NCBI RefSeq assembly: GCF_021917145.1
Contig: NC_061073.1
Location: 1,018,075-1,082,074, forward strand
Direction: 5' to 3'
Source: Hypomesus transpacificus
Taxonomy: Eukaryota; Chordata; Actinopteri; Osmeriformes; Osmeridae
Length of the DNA: 64,000 nt
Shown: piece by piece, positions 36,505 through 49,100 of the stretch
Numbering within the stretch: the first letter of the stretch is position 1
How the letters are laid out: each line of letters begins with the position of its first letter
Made by a program: the position numbers and the translations under genes
The notes under the pieces: model-generated
Database searches by the model: none
What the model was told of the DNA's origin: nothing
The model's input: the letters and a program-made list of their open reading frames with translations, nothing else

Positions 36505-38163
36505 CTAAACTGAGGACGACTGGTCAAAAAGTTGGCCACAGTCACAGTAAAGAGGTTTTTGGTACCAGCATCTCTTACAGTACTGGGCATAGCAGTATCT
36601 GCACAGATTACATGGAGGCTGAGCGCATCCATTGGAACAGAGCCCCAGATTGTAGATTTCATGGTGATCCTTGCAGAACTCCACATTTTTGCAGGCATTG
36701 ACATGGAAGACCGAGCAACTCTTACAGACGAGCTGTGGGTGCTGCAAACCGGCCGGATCGCAGCACTCGTGGAAGGGGATGGGCTGAGGGGCGGGGTGTC
36801 CTCCCAGGGACCCTGCAGAGCGGTCGACAAGCTCTGGGGAGTGCTGCACTTGAGTGTCGTGGGGCTGTGAAGGTGGAGACACATGAGAGGACAGGCTGGG
36901 AGGAAAGGTGTCCCCTCTATTGGGCTCGTTTGAGTTCTCCCTTGGCTTGGCGCTGGAGGTCAATGAAGAGGGGCTCTTTGTCAGGTGGTAGGTCAGTGTT
37001 GAGGTGCACACAGGCTCCCTGGGTGTGGAGACTCCATTGCTGTCTCTCACGGCTGGCAGTGATGTGCCAGTACTGACACTCGCCCATGAGGGTGAATGCA
37101 GAGCGTCCCTGCCCAGCCCCATGTCTCCCTGGCTGGGGTTCAGTCCCTCAGCCGTGTACAGATCCAGATCCCGCCCCGTGGCAGAAGAATCCAAGAAGTC
37201 GTCCTTCAGGACTGGAATGTCCAACTTCCTCTTGGTGTTGTCCAGGGCTACCTCGAGGCTGTGTCCTTTCAGTCTCTCCTGCACCAGGCTGAGCTGCCAC
37301 TCTGCAGCCCCAGCCTGAGCCCCAGCCTCAGCCCCAGCCTCAGCCCCAGCCTCAGCCCGAGTCCCAGCCCCAGCTCCACACACTCCCCTGGTCCCTGTGT
37401 GTTTGCCGTAGGCTGTCAGCAGGATGCGACATTCACAGCGGGCAGTGAAAAAGGCACAGGCAAGGAAGAGGAGAGTGTCCAGAGGGCGTGTTGGCAGACT
37501 GAGGCAGAGTTCCTCACTGTTCCTGGCTTTGCTGGCTTGGTATCCCAGCAAGCCAAACAGCTCCAGCATCTGTGCTTCGGACAGTGAGGGCTTGATGTAG
37601 TGGGTGAACATGCCTGAGAACATCTGTAGGAGGGAGAGAGAGAGAGCAAAAAATCACTTTGTTCAAGACAATGGCAAAACCTTCGCTAGTGGCAGCTGAC
37701 AGCTTGACAGCTGTGATATAGAGATGATGTATGCTGGTGAAAGGGAATGCTGGTGAAAGGTAAAACTATTCATAGATAAAAAAAAATCAGGCATTCCTAC
37801 TGGCAGGAACCACCTTACCTTAACCACTCGGTATTCCTTTCTCCAGGGACACAGGTACAGGTTCAAAGCCGCTAGTTCCAATACTTCAAAAGCCTTCGCC
37901 AAACCATCTAGTCCACCTGCCACCCCTGCTCTGCTGGGGTTAGGACCTCCCCTAAAGAGTGACGCCTCCATCACCCGCAGGGGGTCCACCCCAGGGAACG
38001 CATGCACGTCCTGGGCACGGTCATCCCGCAGAAGTTTCTCCACCTGCTGGGACAGCTTCTCATCTTTACAAACCAGGTTCCAATCCCCCTGCTCAATACG
38101 ATGCTCTAGGCTGGTCCTGTACATCTCCACCAATTCTGTGGCTTTTCTGTCAAGGCCGCTCAT
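36505..38163 (-). CDS. spata2l: spermatogenesis-associated protein 2-like (PUB domain, CYLD/LUBAC adaptor family)
   Basis: Two coding exons on the minus strand: 38163-37819 and 37623-36505, giving 487 residues. The N-terminal half is the SPATA2-type PUB domain (for example LAKAFEVLELAALNLYLCPWRKEYRVVK), which in SPATA2 binds CYLD. Near residue 267 stands DLDLYTAEGL, closely like the SPATA2 PIM motif (DVDLYTDSE) that docks on the PUB domain of HOIP. The C-terminus has a Cys-rich zinc-binding region (CKSCSVFHVNAC, CSNGC, CNLCRYCYAQYCKRCW). The protein probably links CYLD to the linear-ubiquitin ligase, as SPATA2 does. It adjoins vps9d1 and znf276 at a distance, as SPATA2L does in human, which favours spata2l over spata2. 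A 12-bp repeat encodes a GAEA stretch (about residues 198-218). An untranslated exon lies upstream of an acceptor near 38180. Confidence 0.82.
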
Positions 38164-38892
38164 CCTTTCGCAGACTCTGCGTGGGACACAACATGTTAAT
38201 TGAGCTAGGTATAGTCCTAAATTAAGCAGAATGACACGTTCATATTGTTTCAAATATCAGTATTATCTAGCTAATATAATTATGGCTCGAAAAACCTGTT
38301 TTTTCGGCGTATGACTAGCTAAACTAATTACAAGAAACGAAAGCAAAACTAAGGCTGGGAATTCCCCAACCCAACAAGGGGAAGAAGTTGTGCTAGCTAA
38401 CTACTAGCCTCATCTTTGGTAGACCAAGAGCGTTTACTACGTATGCAAGGCTAGTACCTGGTATCGGCATGTTTCAATATAAATGGAGAACGTAAGCAAC
38501 GCATCTTTTACACGTACGCTAACTTTCCCTAACTTGGAAGTTGATAGGTAGCCTAAAGTAGCTAGCTAACTACTAGTACCACAAACAATAATAGCAAACA
38601 TGTTTTACTGAAAGAAATACTGTTTGCTACAACACACTTGAAATGCTCACCTTCTACTTGTTTGGTTAGTTATGTAGGTATATTTTTACAAAACATTCCG
38701 GACCACCGGTTCAGCATCAACAGGTCTGAGAGCGTGATTTCAAGTTGAGTAAAGTAAACACTGTCACGTGTCAAGCACCGTCACCATGAAAAGGCAGGTG
38801 GGCTTGGTTTTGGTTATGCAGCGCCCCGGAGTGGTGGGGAAGTTTTGAAGTTATATGTAGTCTGGGCCTACACAATAATTTAATACAGAGAT

Positions 38893-38976
<84 letters not shown>

Positions 38977-39227
38977 GGGGGAGGGGAGGGGAGGGGGGGG
39001 AGAGAGAGAGAGAACAATTGGAAGGAAGGAAGGAGATTGGAGATTGGAGCCTATAATATTTTCTTTTTATATTATGTGGGCGTGGTTCGCGTGACACTGG
39101 TAAAGGGCGGAACTGTGCCCCTGGGATTTATTTAAAAGTCCTAAACTGTGCAAGTGGTCTCCACAAAGAGCCAGCATCACATAATCGCAGTATCGGCACT
39201 ATTTAGCGACAGCGCTAAGGAACGAGC
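38164..39227. promoter_or_regulatory. divergent promoter region, spata2l / SDR-like gene
   Basis: This holds the spata2l 5' leader, an E-box CACGTG at 38765-38770, and a GA microsatellite at 38888-39012. A TATA-like TATTTAAA at 39129-39136 lies about 95 bases ahead of the SDR-like start codon and could set transcription near 39160. Confidence 0.5.
38888..39012. repeat. (GA)n microsatellite with G-rich end
   Basis: A pure GA tract followed by gggga-type runs, in the divergent promoter region. Confidence 0.95.
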
Positions 39228-40221
39228 ATGTCAAACGCAGACCGATTAGTTCTGGTTCTCGGAGGAGCAGGGACAGTGGGTTCTGGAATAGTTAAAGGAC
39301 TGCTTGACAAAGGTAAGCTGTCTGTCAGGTACCCCGGAAGTTTGACCTCTCGCTTGGAACCAACACACACGCAGAAAAGATATCATTGCCAGTGCACCTA
39401 TACATATGTTTTTTTTCTTTCTAGAAAGCTTTTGGTTGATTTGTTGAAAGTCAGCAAGACAGACAGTATAGACTGTATTGCTTCACTTAACGCATGAAGG
39501 TCCCATAATTGGAAATACCTAATTTGGCCACTCCTGGCGAAGTGATTACTGCGTAAAATAACCACCCAATCTGTTTTACGCGCGGTATATAAGGTTCTCA
39601 ACTTTTGTTTTATTCATGAAATCTTATTTTACTTGACTTAATGAATAGCTTCTTAGGTTAGTCAAATGTTGTTTAAATGTGCTGTAATAACGTTTTACAA
39701 GTATTTAGTTCTGATGGTTATGTGACAACACTGTCTGTCTGAACGTGGCTTAGTCCATCAATTATTTTTTCTCTAGTCTGTGACCCTGATCTGCTAACAA
39801 GCACAAGTCTGAAACTACAGCCCTGTTGATGGTGATTAAATAGTCCAATATAGGTTAATACGTTTTGGTTTAGTGATAATATGATACTCTCTCATGTTCA
39901 TATTACACTCTGTCTGTTCTTCCAAATACAGAGTAAGCTGATTAAACAGACAATAGCCTCTACCATTAAAGGGCCTCCATCGTTCAACAAAGAAGGCTTA
40001 AATATGTGTAAAATGGCCCCAATAACTAATCTAACCTTAACCTCCCAAACTAAAAAGGTGTAATGTCTCTGCCTTCATTATCTATCAATTCACCATCTGT
40101 CAGTGGTGTGTCCACTATCTTATAAAGAATGTAATAAACAATAGCCTAATGAATGTAAGCTTTATATCAGTTAAGTGAAGCAGCAAAGTGTGTCACCCAC
40201 CCTGAGTAAGTCACAGCTTGG

Positions 40222-40253
<32 letters not shown>

Positions 40254-41852
40254 GTTTCAAGGTGGCCGTCATCTCCAGAGACAACAACAGACTTGAGAAG
40301 CTCAAAGGCTTCATCTCGCCCTCCACAAAGGACAATCTCACCACCGTTGTGGGGGATGTTGGTAAGAAGATTGGATCTATCGGTTGCTCTATCTCTATGT
40401 GCCTCATGTGTCTTCTGGGAGACAACGAAGAGCATGCGTGTTCCTTTCAGGTTCAGAGGACGGGGCCGAGGAGGTGAAGAAGGTCTTGTTGAAGTCTGTG
40501 GGGAAGGTGACGGACATCGTCTCCTCTCTGGGGTTCAGCTGGTGGCAGGGCGGGCCGCCGCACACCCAGTCTCAGAAAGAGCTCCACTGGGTGAGTCCGG
40601 TCTCCCCTCACATGACCTCACTTGCTCATTTCGACCCATAGAGGTGACGTCACTGTGCCCTCTTCAGCTGTCATTAGTGTCTTTTGTTTTCGCTCCCTCT
40701 TCCTTTTCTGTCAGCTCCACTCAGAGATGTTATCGTTTCTACTTCAGTAGCCCTGATTATGCTCTGCTCCGTCGCTCTAATGGCATGTCTTTGTCCCTGT
40801 GCCACTGTATCCCTCTCAAATGGTGTGTGTCTGCGCTTGGGCATGTGTGTGTGTGCGATGTTGAGAACGGTCCTCTGATTCGGTTTATCAGCTTGTTGCT
40901 GTTTACATCTTCTCATTCACATTCAGTATTCCTCATCTCTCTCTCTCTCTCCGATCGTCCAGGTGATGGAAACCTTGCTGTTCAGCACCTTTGTGTCATG
41001 GAAAGCCTTCTTCCCCCTAGTAAGGGATGATCCCAACTGCACCTACACCTTCATCACAGGTGAGTACCTCACCTCACCACTATCACAGACCACGCCCCCT
41101 ACAAAGGAAACCCTCCCTTTCACACAAAAGAGCTCTGACATTTTCTAACATCAAACATTGGCCGGGTTTCCCCGATTCGTTAAGAAGCTCTTAACGCTAA
41201 GAGCTTCCTAGGAGGGTTCTAATAGCGTTCTTAGAACGCTCCTAAGAAGCTCTGAGCGTTAAGAGCTTCTTAACGAATCTGGGAAACCCGGCCTTTTTCA
41301 GTTAAACACGTAAGGCCCTGTTCCATTCTGTATGGAGCTTAATTTGAGGGCCGTAGTGCAGTGACGTGTGTGTGGCTCTAGGTGGCGCTGGAGAGAAACT
41401 GCTGATGCCAGGGACTGGCTTCCTGACGGTGGGTGCGGCCAGCACTCTGGCCTTCTGCCAGGTGCTACGGGAGGAGTACCCTGAGGTGCCCTGCAAACTC
41501 AACCAGGTGAGGACTACGCCATTGACCCAGACAGTTGAGACCTATACAGACCCATACAGACACATACTGTCTCTCAGGATATATTACATTTAGTCATTTA
41601 GCAAACGCTCTTATCCAGAGCGATTTATATATGACCTGTGTGCCATTCACCCACACCCTGACCCCTGTCTCTCAGGTTAAGATCAACACAGGAGTGGCCC
41701 CCCCAGAACGCATGGCCCCTGGCTTCCTCAGTCACCTGGACCTGGGAGAAGCCCTGGCCAGTCTGGTGGAGAGAGGCCACACCTCGCACTCTGTCTTCAC
41801 CCTCAATGGCCCAGCGGACTTAAAAAACCTCCTCATAGAGGGAAACCTTTAG
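39228..41852 (+). CDS. SDR-like Rossmann-fold protein, unnamed
   Basis: Six exons on the plus strand: 39228-39312, 40254-40361, 40451-40590, 40963-41059, 41382-41506 and 41676-41852, giving 243 residues with all phases matching. The N-terminus has a nucleotide-binding Rossmann start, LVLVLGGAGTVGSGIVKGLL, then VAVISRDNNRLEKLKGF and VVGDVG, as in short-chain dehydrogenases. The usual YxxxK catalytic pair is not seen where expected; the region after TYTFITGGAGEKL reads MPGTGFLTVGAASTLAF. It may therefore bind a cofactor without classical SDR catalysis, or use other residues. I do not recognise a named vertebrate orthologue. A plus-strand AATAAA at 42630-42635 may end its transcript. Intron 4 contains a near-perfect palindrome. 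Confidence 0.85.
41160..41293. repeat. 134-bp palindromic (fold-back) element
   Basis: The left arm starts ggccgggtttcccc and the right arm ends gggaaacccggcc. The interior continues as an inverted repeat (gattcgttaagaagctctta against taagagcttcttaacgaatc). It lies in intron 4 of the SDR-like gene. It is either a small MITE or a hairpin-forming repeat; no clear target-site duplication was seen. Confidence 0.85.
41584..41628 (+). repeat. SINE 3'-tail fragment
   Basis: Carries catttagtcatttagcaaac and cttatccagagcgattta, the tail of the same SINE family as at 47499-47703. It lies in the last intron of the SDR-like gene. Confidence 0.75.
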
Positions 41853-42433
41853 AGCCACACCCACATATCCATACCCCCAACCCCAGAGCTATGGCTTCAT
41901 TTGTTTTTCCGCATTCCATTTTGTGTTCTTCTTCTTCTGTTATTGGTTCATGTGATTGTTGGCTTATTTTATATGCATGTGTTGACTATATAAACTGTAA
42001 CGACGATGGAAGAGGGCGCCAAGCTATGTTAAGCTCCAGCGTATAGCCAGTGTGTGTATAGTGGGATGAGAAAGGACACTTGGAGAGGAGGGCAGAGGGA
42101 CAAGGACGGGACTCGCAGAACGAAAACGACAGAGGAGACGGCGAGTAAACCAGGAAAGAGAGAGGAAGGGAGGTGTACAGTAGGATGCGTCAGGAAGGGC
42201 TGTTTGCATGATGGGGGCACATCCCCTTGAGGGGAGGGGGGGGGATTGGCACGTTAGTTTCCCCGTAGCGTGACTCCCTTGTCCTGTTTACAGGCACCCC
42301 GGCACCTCACCCATTATCTGCCACCCACTATCTAGGGCATCCTGTAACCCAACAATGTGGGGGTGAGGAAGTGAGAGAGAGGGGTGAGGAGGTGGGAGGT
42401 TCCATGCTGGTACACGGCCCAGCTGACAGAGAG

Positions 42434-42437
<4 letters not shown>

Positions 42438-42468
<31 letters not shown>
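42438..42468. repeat. poly-G tract
   Basis: About 31 consecutive G. The length is uncertain, as such runs are error-prone. Confidence 0.9.
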
Positions 42469-42469
<1 letters not shown>

Positions 42470-43568
42470 ATTAGAGGAGGCGAATTAGAGGGGGCATTGT
42501 TGTCTGTTGTTCACAATCCCATCTAAGGCCTTTGTTAGCTATAGGCTTGACTTAGTTAGATGCCTGCTGTCCTGTCAGAAGCTGAACTAGCTACATATTT
42601 TAGCCGCAAGAATGTACATTTGACATGCCAATAAAGGACTCTGAGTTTAGCCAGAGATGCACTGGATGACTGTGGGGGGTGGGGGGGAAGCAAGTCTTCA
42701 GAGGAGTGCTAGAGGGGCAGGAGAGGAGCTTGGTCCAAGGTAGGTTTTGTCGTACACGTTTTGGCTAACGGCTACATGTAGTCTTCCTGTCTCTGACGTA
42801 CAGTACATACACACAATCATTAGAACACACACCTTTTCACAAATCCTTACATTGCATCCCGGATGATGATTAAGCTCTAAGAAGGAAAAGAATACAGTCT
42901 ACTTTCGAAAGAGGGAGAATAAGCTTACCCTAACCCAAACACTTCAGATCAGAAGTCTATTTTACTGGGACTGAAAGTGATGGAGAGGGAGAAGTGGTGT
43001 ATGTGTGTGTGTGTGTGTCAGAGTAATAGACGGATGATGTAGGAAGCATGGACAGAGGGTGGAGGGGTCACATGGTTTGTGTAAGCACCTCAGCAAGTCC
43101 CAGGTAATTCAAGCTGTAAGATAAATCATAGTGTTGGTTTTCACATAAGTGTGAACCATGAGGACTCATGACAATACAACTATCTTAGGTGTTCTAAAGG
43201 TAATTCAATATGTTCAGTAAACAATTGCCATTCTTAGCATACCAAGTATTTGTGTGAATGAGAGGTCACGAAGGGGACTAAACCAGATCTAAGACGGAGA
43301 CAAGGACTGAAGCTGAGAGCAAGGCGAGAGAGGGGAGTTTAGAGGTGAGAGTCACATACCTCTACTGGTTTTCATTAAACATTTGAAATAACCTTGACTC
43401 CTCCAAACATGGGAATCAGTTAAGGCATTGAAACAGACGGGAAAACAAAGCTGGGATTTTGGCAGCATCACACAGCCCATTCCGTGCGAGTGCTCAGAGT
43501 CCTCAAAGCTGAGTTGCCGTCTTGGTTACCAGAAGACGCCTCACACTCGTCAGACTGAAGGCAACACT

Positions 43569-43595
43569 GCGCACACACACACACACACACACACT

Positions 43596-43627
<32 letters not shown>

Positions 43628-43640
43628 CACACACACACAT
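43569..43640. repeat. (CA)n microsatellite
   Basis: CA units interrupted twice, by cta and ctg. Confidence 0.95.
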
Positions 43641-45009
43641 ATACGATTTAAAACTTTGTTTATCATTATACATATTAGAGCTAGACCAAAGAACTAAGTA
43701 CAAGATAAGAGATGTTCACATTTATATATTGGCGTGTACATTTGCGGGTGCGAGGACATGGATGTGCGTGATACCTTACATCATGTGCTGTATTCCCCCA
43801 CCATGACTGAGATCTTAAGGCGTGGGAGGGACAGAGAACGGAGGGATCAATCTGGTGAACTTTGTATCCAACAACACGGCATCTGCTGTTTTGGATACTA
43901 TGGCTCGAGCCTTCCACGCCTGAGGCTTGTTTGATTTGACACACGCCAACGCACATTCCCTCAGTAGCAAGGGAACCCACATACACCCTGTCCTCTCCCC
44001 TGCACCTCCGTCTTCTCACTCCTCCCCTACAAAGTGAGATCACACGAAACCGTTACCGTTATCTTTTGGGGGTTCTGCAGTGAGGTAACTACTGAGCATG
44101 AGAAAAGGCAACAAACACAGTTGAAATCTCTACTTCTTTATTATTATTATTTACTATAATTTAAATCCCCAGGATTTACAACTTTGACCTTCTCTTGTAC
44201 ACAGTAAAATATATGGTATGCAGAGTAAAACAGCATCAGGTTAATGGACAAAAAAAAGTTTACATTCATCGAGTCTTCAAGAGGAATAGAAACCATCCTT
44301 AAACAAACAGCATGTCATCTCCGTAGTGGTATAAGTGGACTGGTTTCATTCAACAGTTCAAACAACTTCCAGGTTATTTTACTGTATTTACATACATTTA
44401 CAAGCCTCTCTATGTCACAGAAAAGCATTTATTTGGTGTCACACATTTCACAGGAAAAACTATCACATTTAACCTGGCTAGAAGGCGTTACAATTCAAAT
44501 CGCAATTCTGAAACATTTTTTCACATTACCTTTTAACCCTTTTATTTCTTTCACTTAAAAATAAAACATTAAATTGCAAAAAAGGAAACTACCAGACAGA
44601 TAGCACTAAAATCCACTGTATAAAACCAAACTAAAGTGAATTAACCAGGTACAAGGAGTTCACATATTAGAGCCCAGACAGTGAACTTCAAAATGACCTT
44701 TTACAATTCCTTAAAAAAAACTGACATTTCTTTCTTTTCTACTAAAACACAGATTTTGAAGTGAGAAGGACTGAGAACTACATGCATTTGCTTAATCAAT
44801 CGTAAGACAGATCAGCCATCATATTAATGAGGGTGCCTGTTAGTTTTAAACCCCTGGATCTTCTCACCACCTGAGGTAATTGCAGGAAGAGATGTGTTTT
44901 TTACACCAGGCTCTCTAGAATGGCCAGAAGTACTCACTTACCATCTCTCCTCTTTACGTCACAGTCTTATGTTCTCTGACCAGGTCAATCAGATATGCAA
45001 GTTGTAAAG

Positions 45010-45043
<34 letters not shown>

Positions 45044-46127
45044 GAAGAAGAAGCTAATTCCCTAAACTTCAGTCATCATCATCGTATCACTGTAGTCCCT
45101 GGCTGTAACAATTTGCCATGTTTGGACATTCCTGCACATGGATTCACGCACACACAATTCATCTGACAGAACAAATAACAAAAAAGTGTTACACACTAAA
45201 AGTGCAAAATTCAAAATAAAATGCAAGTAATGTCTGTCCCACAGTTAATTAAAACCCTGATTCAGTGAGCTGACAGTCTATTGGATGACTGGGAAATGCA
45301 GGAAACCATCAACACAAACTGGATCTTTCACATACAAAACACTGAAAGTGCACAAATAATTCCCTCTGCTCACATTCTCACTCACCCCCTACACCACATG
45401 AAATAAAGAATCCTTTTAATCTCATTTGCGTTTATGTCAAACTTTGCTATTTTAACAACCTTGGTTGGGTTGGGGGGGGGGGGGGGAGGGGGGTGGACAA
45501 ACAGAGCAGAAGCATGCTGGAAGCTGAGCTTCTTTCAAACCAGCAACCTGAAACACAAGACGCCACAGACAAGGATCAGAAAGACTGTTCCATTCCCGCC
45601 ATCTCTCTCCATCCATATTTCCCATCTCTTTAATTCCCTCTCCTCGCTCTCCTTCCTTGTCATTTTTCAGCCTCCATCTCTGTCCCAGGACTAACGTCGT
45701 CGGGCCAGACTAACAGCTCTGCACTCTTAAGTCAAATGTTTAGTTAGCGTGGAACCGTCGTGTCACAGGGGATTTTGGAAGGGGTGGTCTGATGATGTCA
45801 CATGCAGTTAATCCCATAGTAATAGGCTGGCGTTGCTGGGGGAATGGAGATGGCTCTAGGGCCTACCATACATCAGGCTCTGCTTTGCTGAACCCTTTCA
45901 CCCCAATCAATCTAATAAACCCATACCAGCAGGGGCCCTTCTCTATGGTACCATAGAACGCTGGGTCTCTCCTGTCTTTCATCATGAAAGGACTGAGGGC
46001 TGAGCACGGTTCAAAGTCTTTTCCGGGGGGAATATAATGCCTCTGGTTCGCAAGAGGAACATGGACCTACACTATGTCCTCGTCTCAGGTGAGTTTGACC
46101 AGATCGATGAGGACCTGCCTACCTGGC

Positions 46128-49100
46128 TCAGGTGAGTTTGTCCAGGCCTCCTCCGGTGTGGAGCGACTCCACATACGTCAGGGCGCTCTGCATGGAGGTC
46201 AGACAGTAGCCCTCCTCTCCAATCAGGTACCTGGCGGGGAGACAGAGGGTATACTTTCACACATGCCTGTGAACAACGAGCAGCGAAACCGTCTACATTC
46301 CCCGGTTGACCTCGCGTCAGAAGACGCCCTGCTCCTCCTCAACCTTCTGGGGACGACAGAGGGAGACGATTTGCGGCCCAGGTCTGGGCGGTTCCCTCAG
46401 TGCACTGGAGGATGTCATGGGGCGGAGGGAGAGATAAGATCATAAAGGGTGGGAGAGGGTAGAGGAGGAGTGGTGGAAAGTGGAGTTTTACTGCTCAGGG
46501 GACAGAAGGAGGCCTCGAGTTCAAGTCAACTCTGACTGACCTACAGCTAATGAGACCAAGACACGAGAGCCACTGGAGACAGGCCTAGAAGGCTGGATGA
46601 GACTGTTTGTTATGGAAAGAGAGCTGGGGGGGGAGGGAGGGGGAAATGTATGACGGGGAAGAGATAGAGATGTTTATTCTGAAGCAGTTGTGGTGGTGAT
46701 GTGGGAGGGGTCAAGCGCTTGCATATCAAACAAACATCTCCAGTCCACTGACGGACACTAAAGTCACCAATCGCAGCAGAGACTGACATCATCCAATTAC
46801 CTAAGACCTGCCCATTTGTGTCCTTCTACAGAGTACGAGCCACACACACACCCACCCACATCTTTTCCAAACCACTGAGCTGTATAAACATCAAGTGGGT
46901 TTTTATTTGTATTTTTATAGGAAGGAAAACTCAACCAGAATGTCCCGACATTCCTCAGGCAGAGCCAATCTAACCAGCCTGTTAAAAGTTGCCGTTACCT
47001 CCACTAGACAACTTCTGGGGTGTGGTCTGCTTTGACACGCAACCCACGACACACTGATACCAGAGGACGAGGGAGAATGGGAGAGGGAGACACAGGTTTT
47101 TGGCCAACTACTGTAGTTGTAGTAGTTGTAGTCACCTATAGTAGTTGCTAGTTGTAGTCACCTATAGTAGTCGCTAGTTGTAGTCACCTACTTTAGGTGC
47201 TCGTTGTCGTCAACACCTGTAGTTACCAGTTATACAGGTGTGGGCAAGATGAAGACCGAAAAGAACCAAAGACATCAGATGGATCCAATGGGGACACTGT
47301 GTGCGTGTGTAACCTACCCCTCGTGGATGAACTCCTCCAGGGCAGCACATTCAGACAGAAGCTGAGGACAGCCGCACCTCAGGGCCACGAAGGACAGGAT
47401 GGGCAGCAGGTCATCTGCACCGCTGCAAGGTCACAATTTGACATCATTATATACACGTCACAGTATGTCCTTGATTAACAACCGGCTACCCCACATATTA
47501 CATTACATTACATTTAGTCATTTAGCAGACGCTCTTATCCAGGGCGACTTACAGTAAGTACAGGGACATTCCCCCCCGAGGCAAGTAGGGTGAAGTGCCT
47601 TGCCCAAGGACACAACGTCATTTGGCACGGCGGGGAATCGATCCGGCAACCTTCTGATTACTAGCCCGACTCCCTCACCGCTCAGCCATCTGACTCCCTA
47701 TCTCACATATCTGACCCGAAACCACCTCCTCCGCAACCACAAACTAATTCAGCTTCGGGAGTCTAAAACTGAGCTGGCAGAAGATTACTGAAGTAGCACT
47801 TTAGCATAATGGATGCCAGGTCTCTCCAAGAATGCACTGCAGAGCGGACCAGTGCAGCGAGCTGCTAGCTAGCTAGCTCCCCACGTCAGCTATCGCATCT
47901 CTCACTGCCTATATTCTGGCGGAGGAGGCAGATCCATGGTACATGAAATAAGGCCTATAAATACTCTTTGTCACGCGTTAATATTTGACCAACGTGAAAT
48001 CAAAGAAAGATGGATGAAGCAAGAAAGCGAAAGGAAAGAGAAGGTTTTCTGAGACTAGGTATGGGCGCTGGCCACTCGAGGCCCACCAGGCCTCGAGTGG
48101 GCTAACAGGTCAGTGGGTGGGGCTAACAGGTCAGTGGGTGGGGCTAACAGGTCAGTGGGTGGGACCAACAGGCTGGCTTGTCTGGCCAACAGGTTTGAGT
48201 GCAAGGCTCGTAGAGCCACCTAATCTGTTTTCTCCCAAAACACTTGACTGGTTTTACTAGTTACCCATAACCCCGGTACAGTGGTTAGACCTAAAGTAGA
48301 CAGTTCCTATCAAGGAAAATAGCCGTATAAACTCTGCCGTTCCTGACAGTCATGGTTTCTCTGCATAGCTCCATCCCAACCAGAGCTGCGAGCCTCCATC
48401 CAGCATGTTGCCGTTATCCGCTCCATGTTAGTGCTGCCCCAGACTGGTGAAGTAAATAAGAAATCAATTCCCCCTCACTGATCTGGTCACATGAACTGCT
48501 CCGCTTTGTGCTCTCTCTCTCTCCCTGTCTGGTTCTCTGTCTCGTCTGTCTGGTCTGCAGTACCCTGCCTCTACCCTTCAGAGAAAGTTTCCTCTCTTCC
48601 GTTTCTCCCTTCTCCTCTCTTCCTAGCTGGGCCCTGGGTGGGTCCAGGCCAGACAGGGCGACCTAGTTTGGGGTCAGGCTGAAGGAAGCCCTCTGCAGGG
48701 GGCAGAGGACCTAGGACAGACCCCCGCAGCGTCCGGCCTCGCTGAGGCCTGATAAGGTCTGACAAGGGGGGGGGGGACCCTCCTGCAGGAGGGCTTCAAT
48801 TATGTTTGGGAACTTCCAGAACACTCCTGTGGGTCCTTCCCTTTGTCACTTCTGATAAGCACCAAGGCCGAGTTAGGGGGAAAGGGGGGGGCGGACTCGT
48901 TTCAGAGATCAATTATTTTTGTCTGGTTGTGTCTTTTGAAACATGTCAGTTCATGCCTCTGTTCGTGCATGTGGGTTGGCGTACTGACATGGCAGCTGTT
49001 TTGGGTGCAGAGTCCACCTCGTGGAGACATCTGTAGTCTTCGGCACAGGCACAGATGAGACGCAATGTCCTCACTGCAAAACAACAGACAGATACATGAC

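Larger units (their letters stand above)
41853..46127. other. intergenic stretch and 3'UTRs between the SDR-like gene and vps9d1
   Basis: No coding exon was found. The left part (to about 42650) is probably the 3'UTR of the SDR-like gene. From about 44120 the sequence is AT-rich and probably the long vps9d1 3'UTR, with AATAAA on minus (tttatt at 44137-44142). Between them are a G run (42438-42468), a CA tract (43569-43640), and further on a poly-A/GAA tract (45015-45052) and a G run (45471-45492). Confidence 0.55.
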
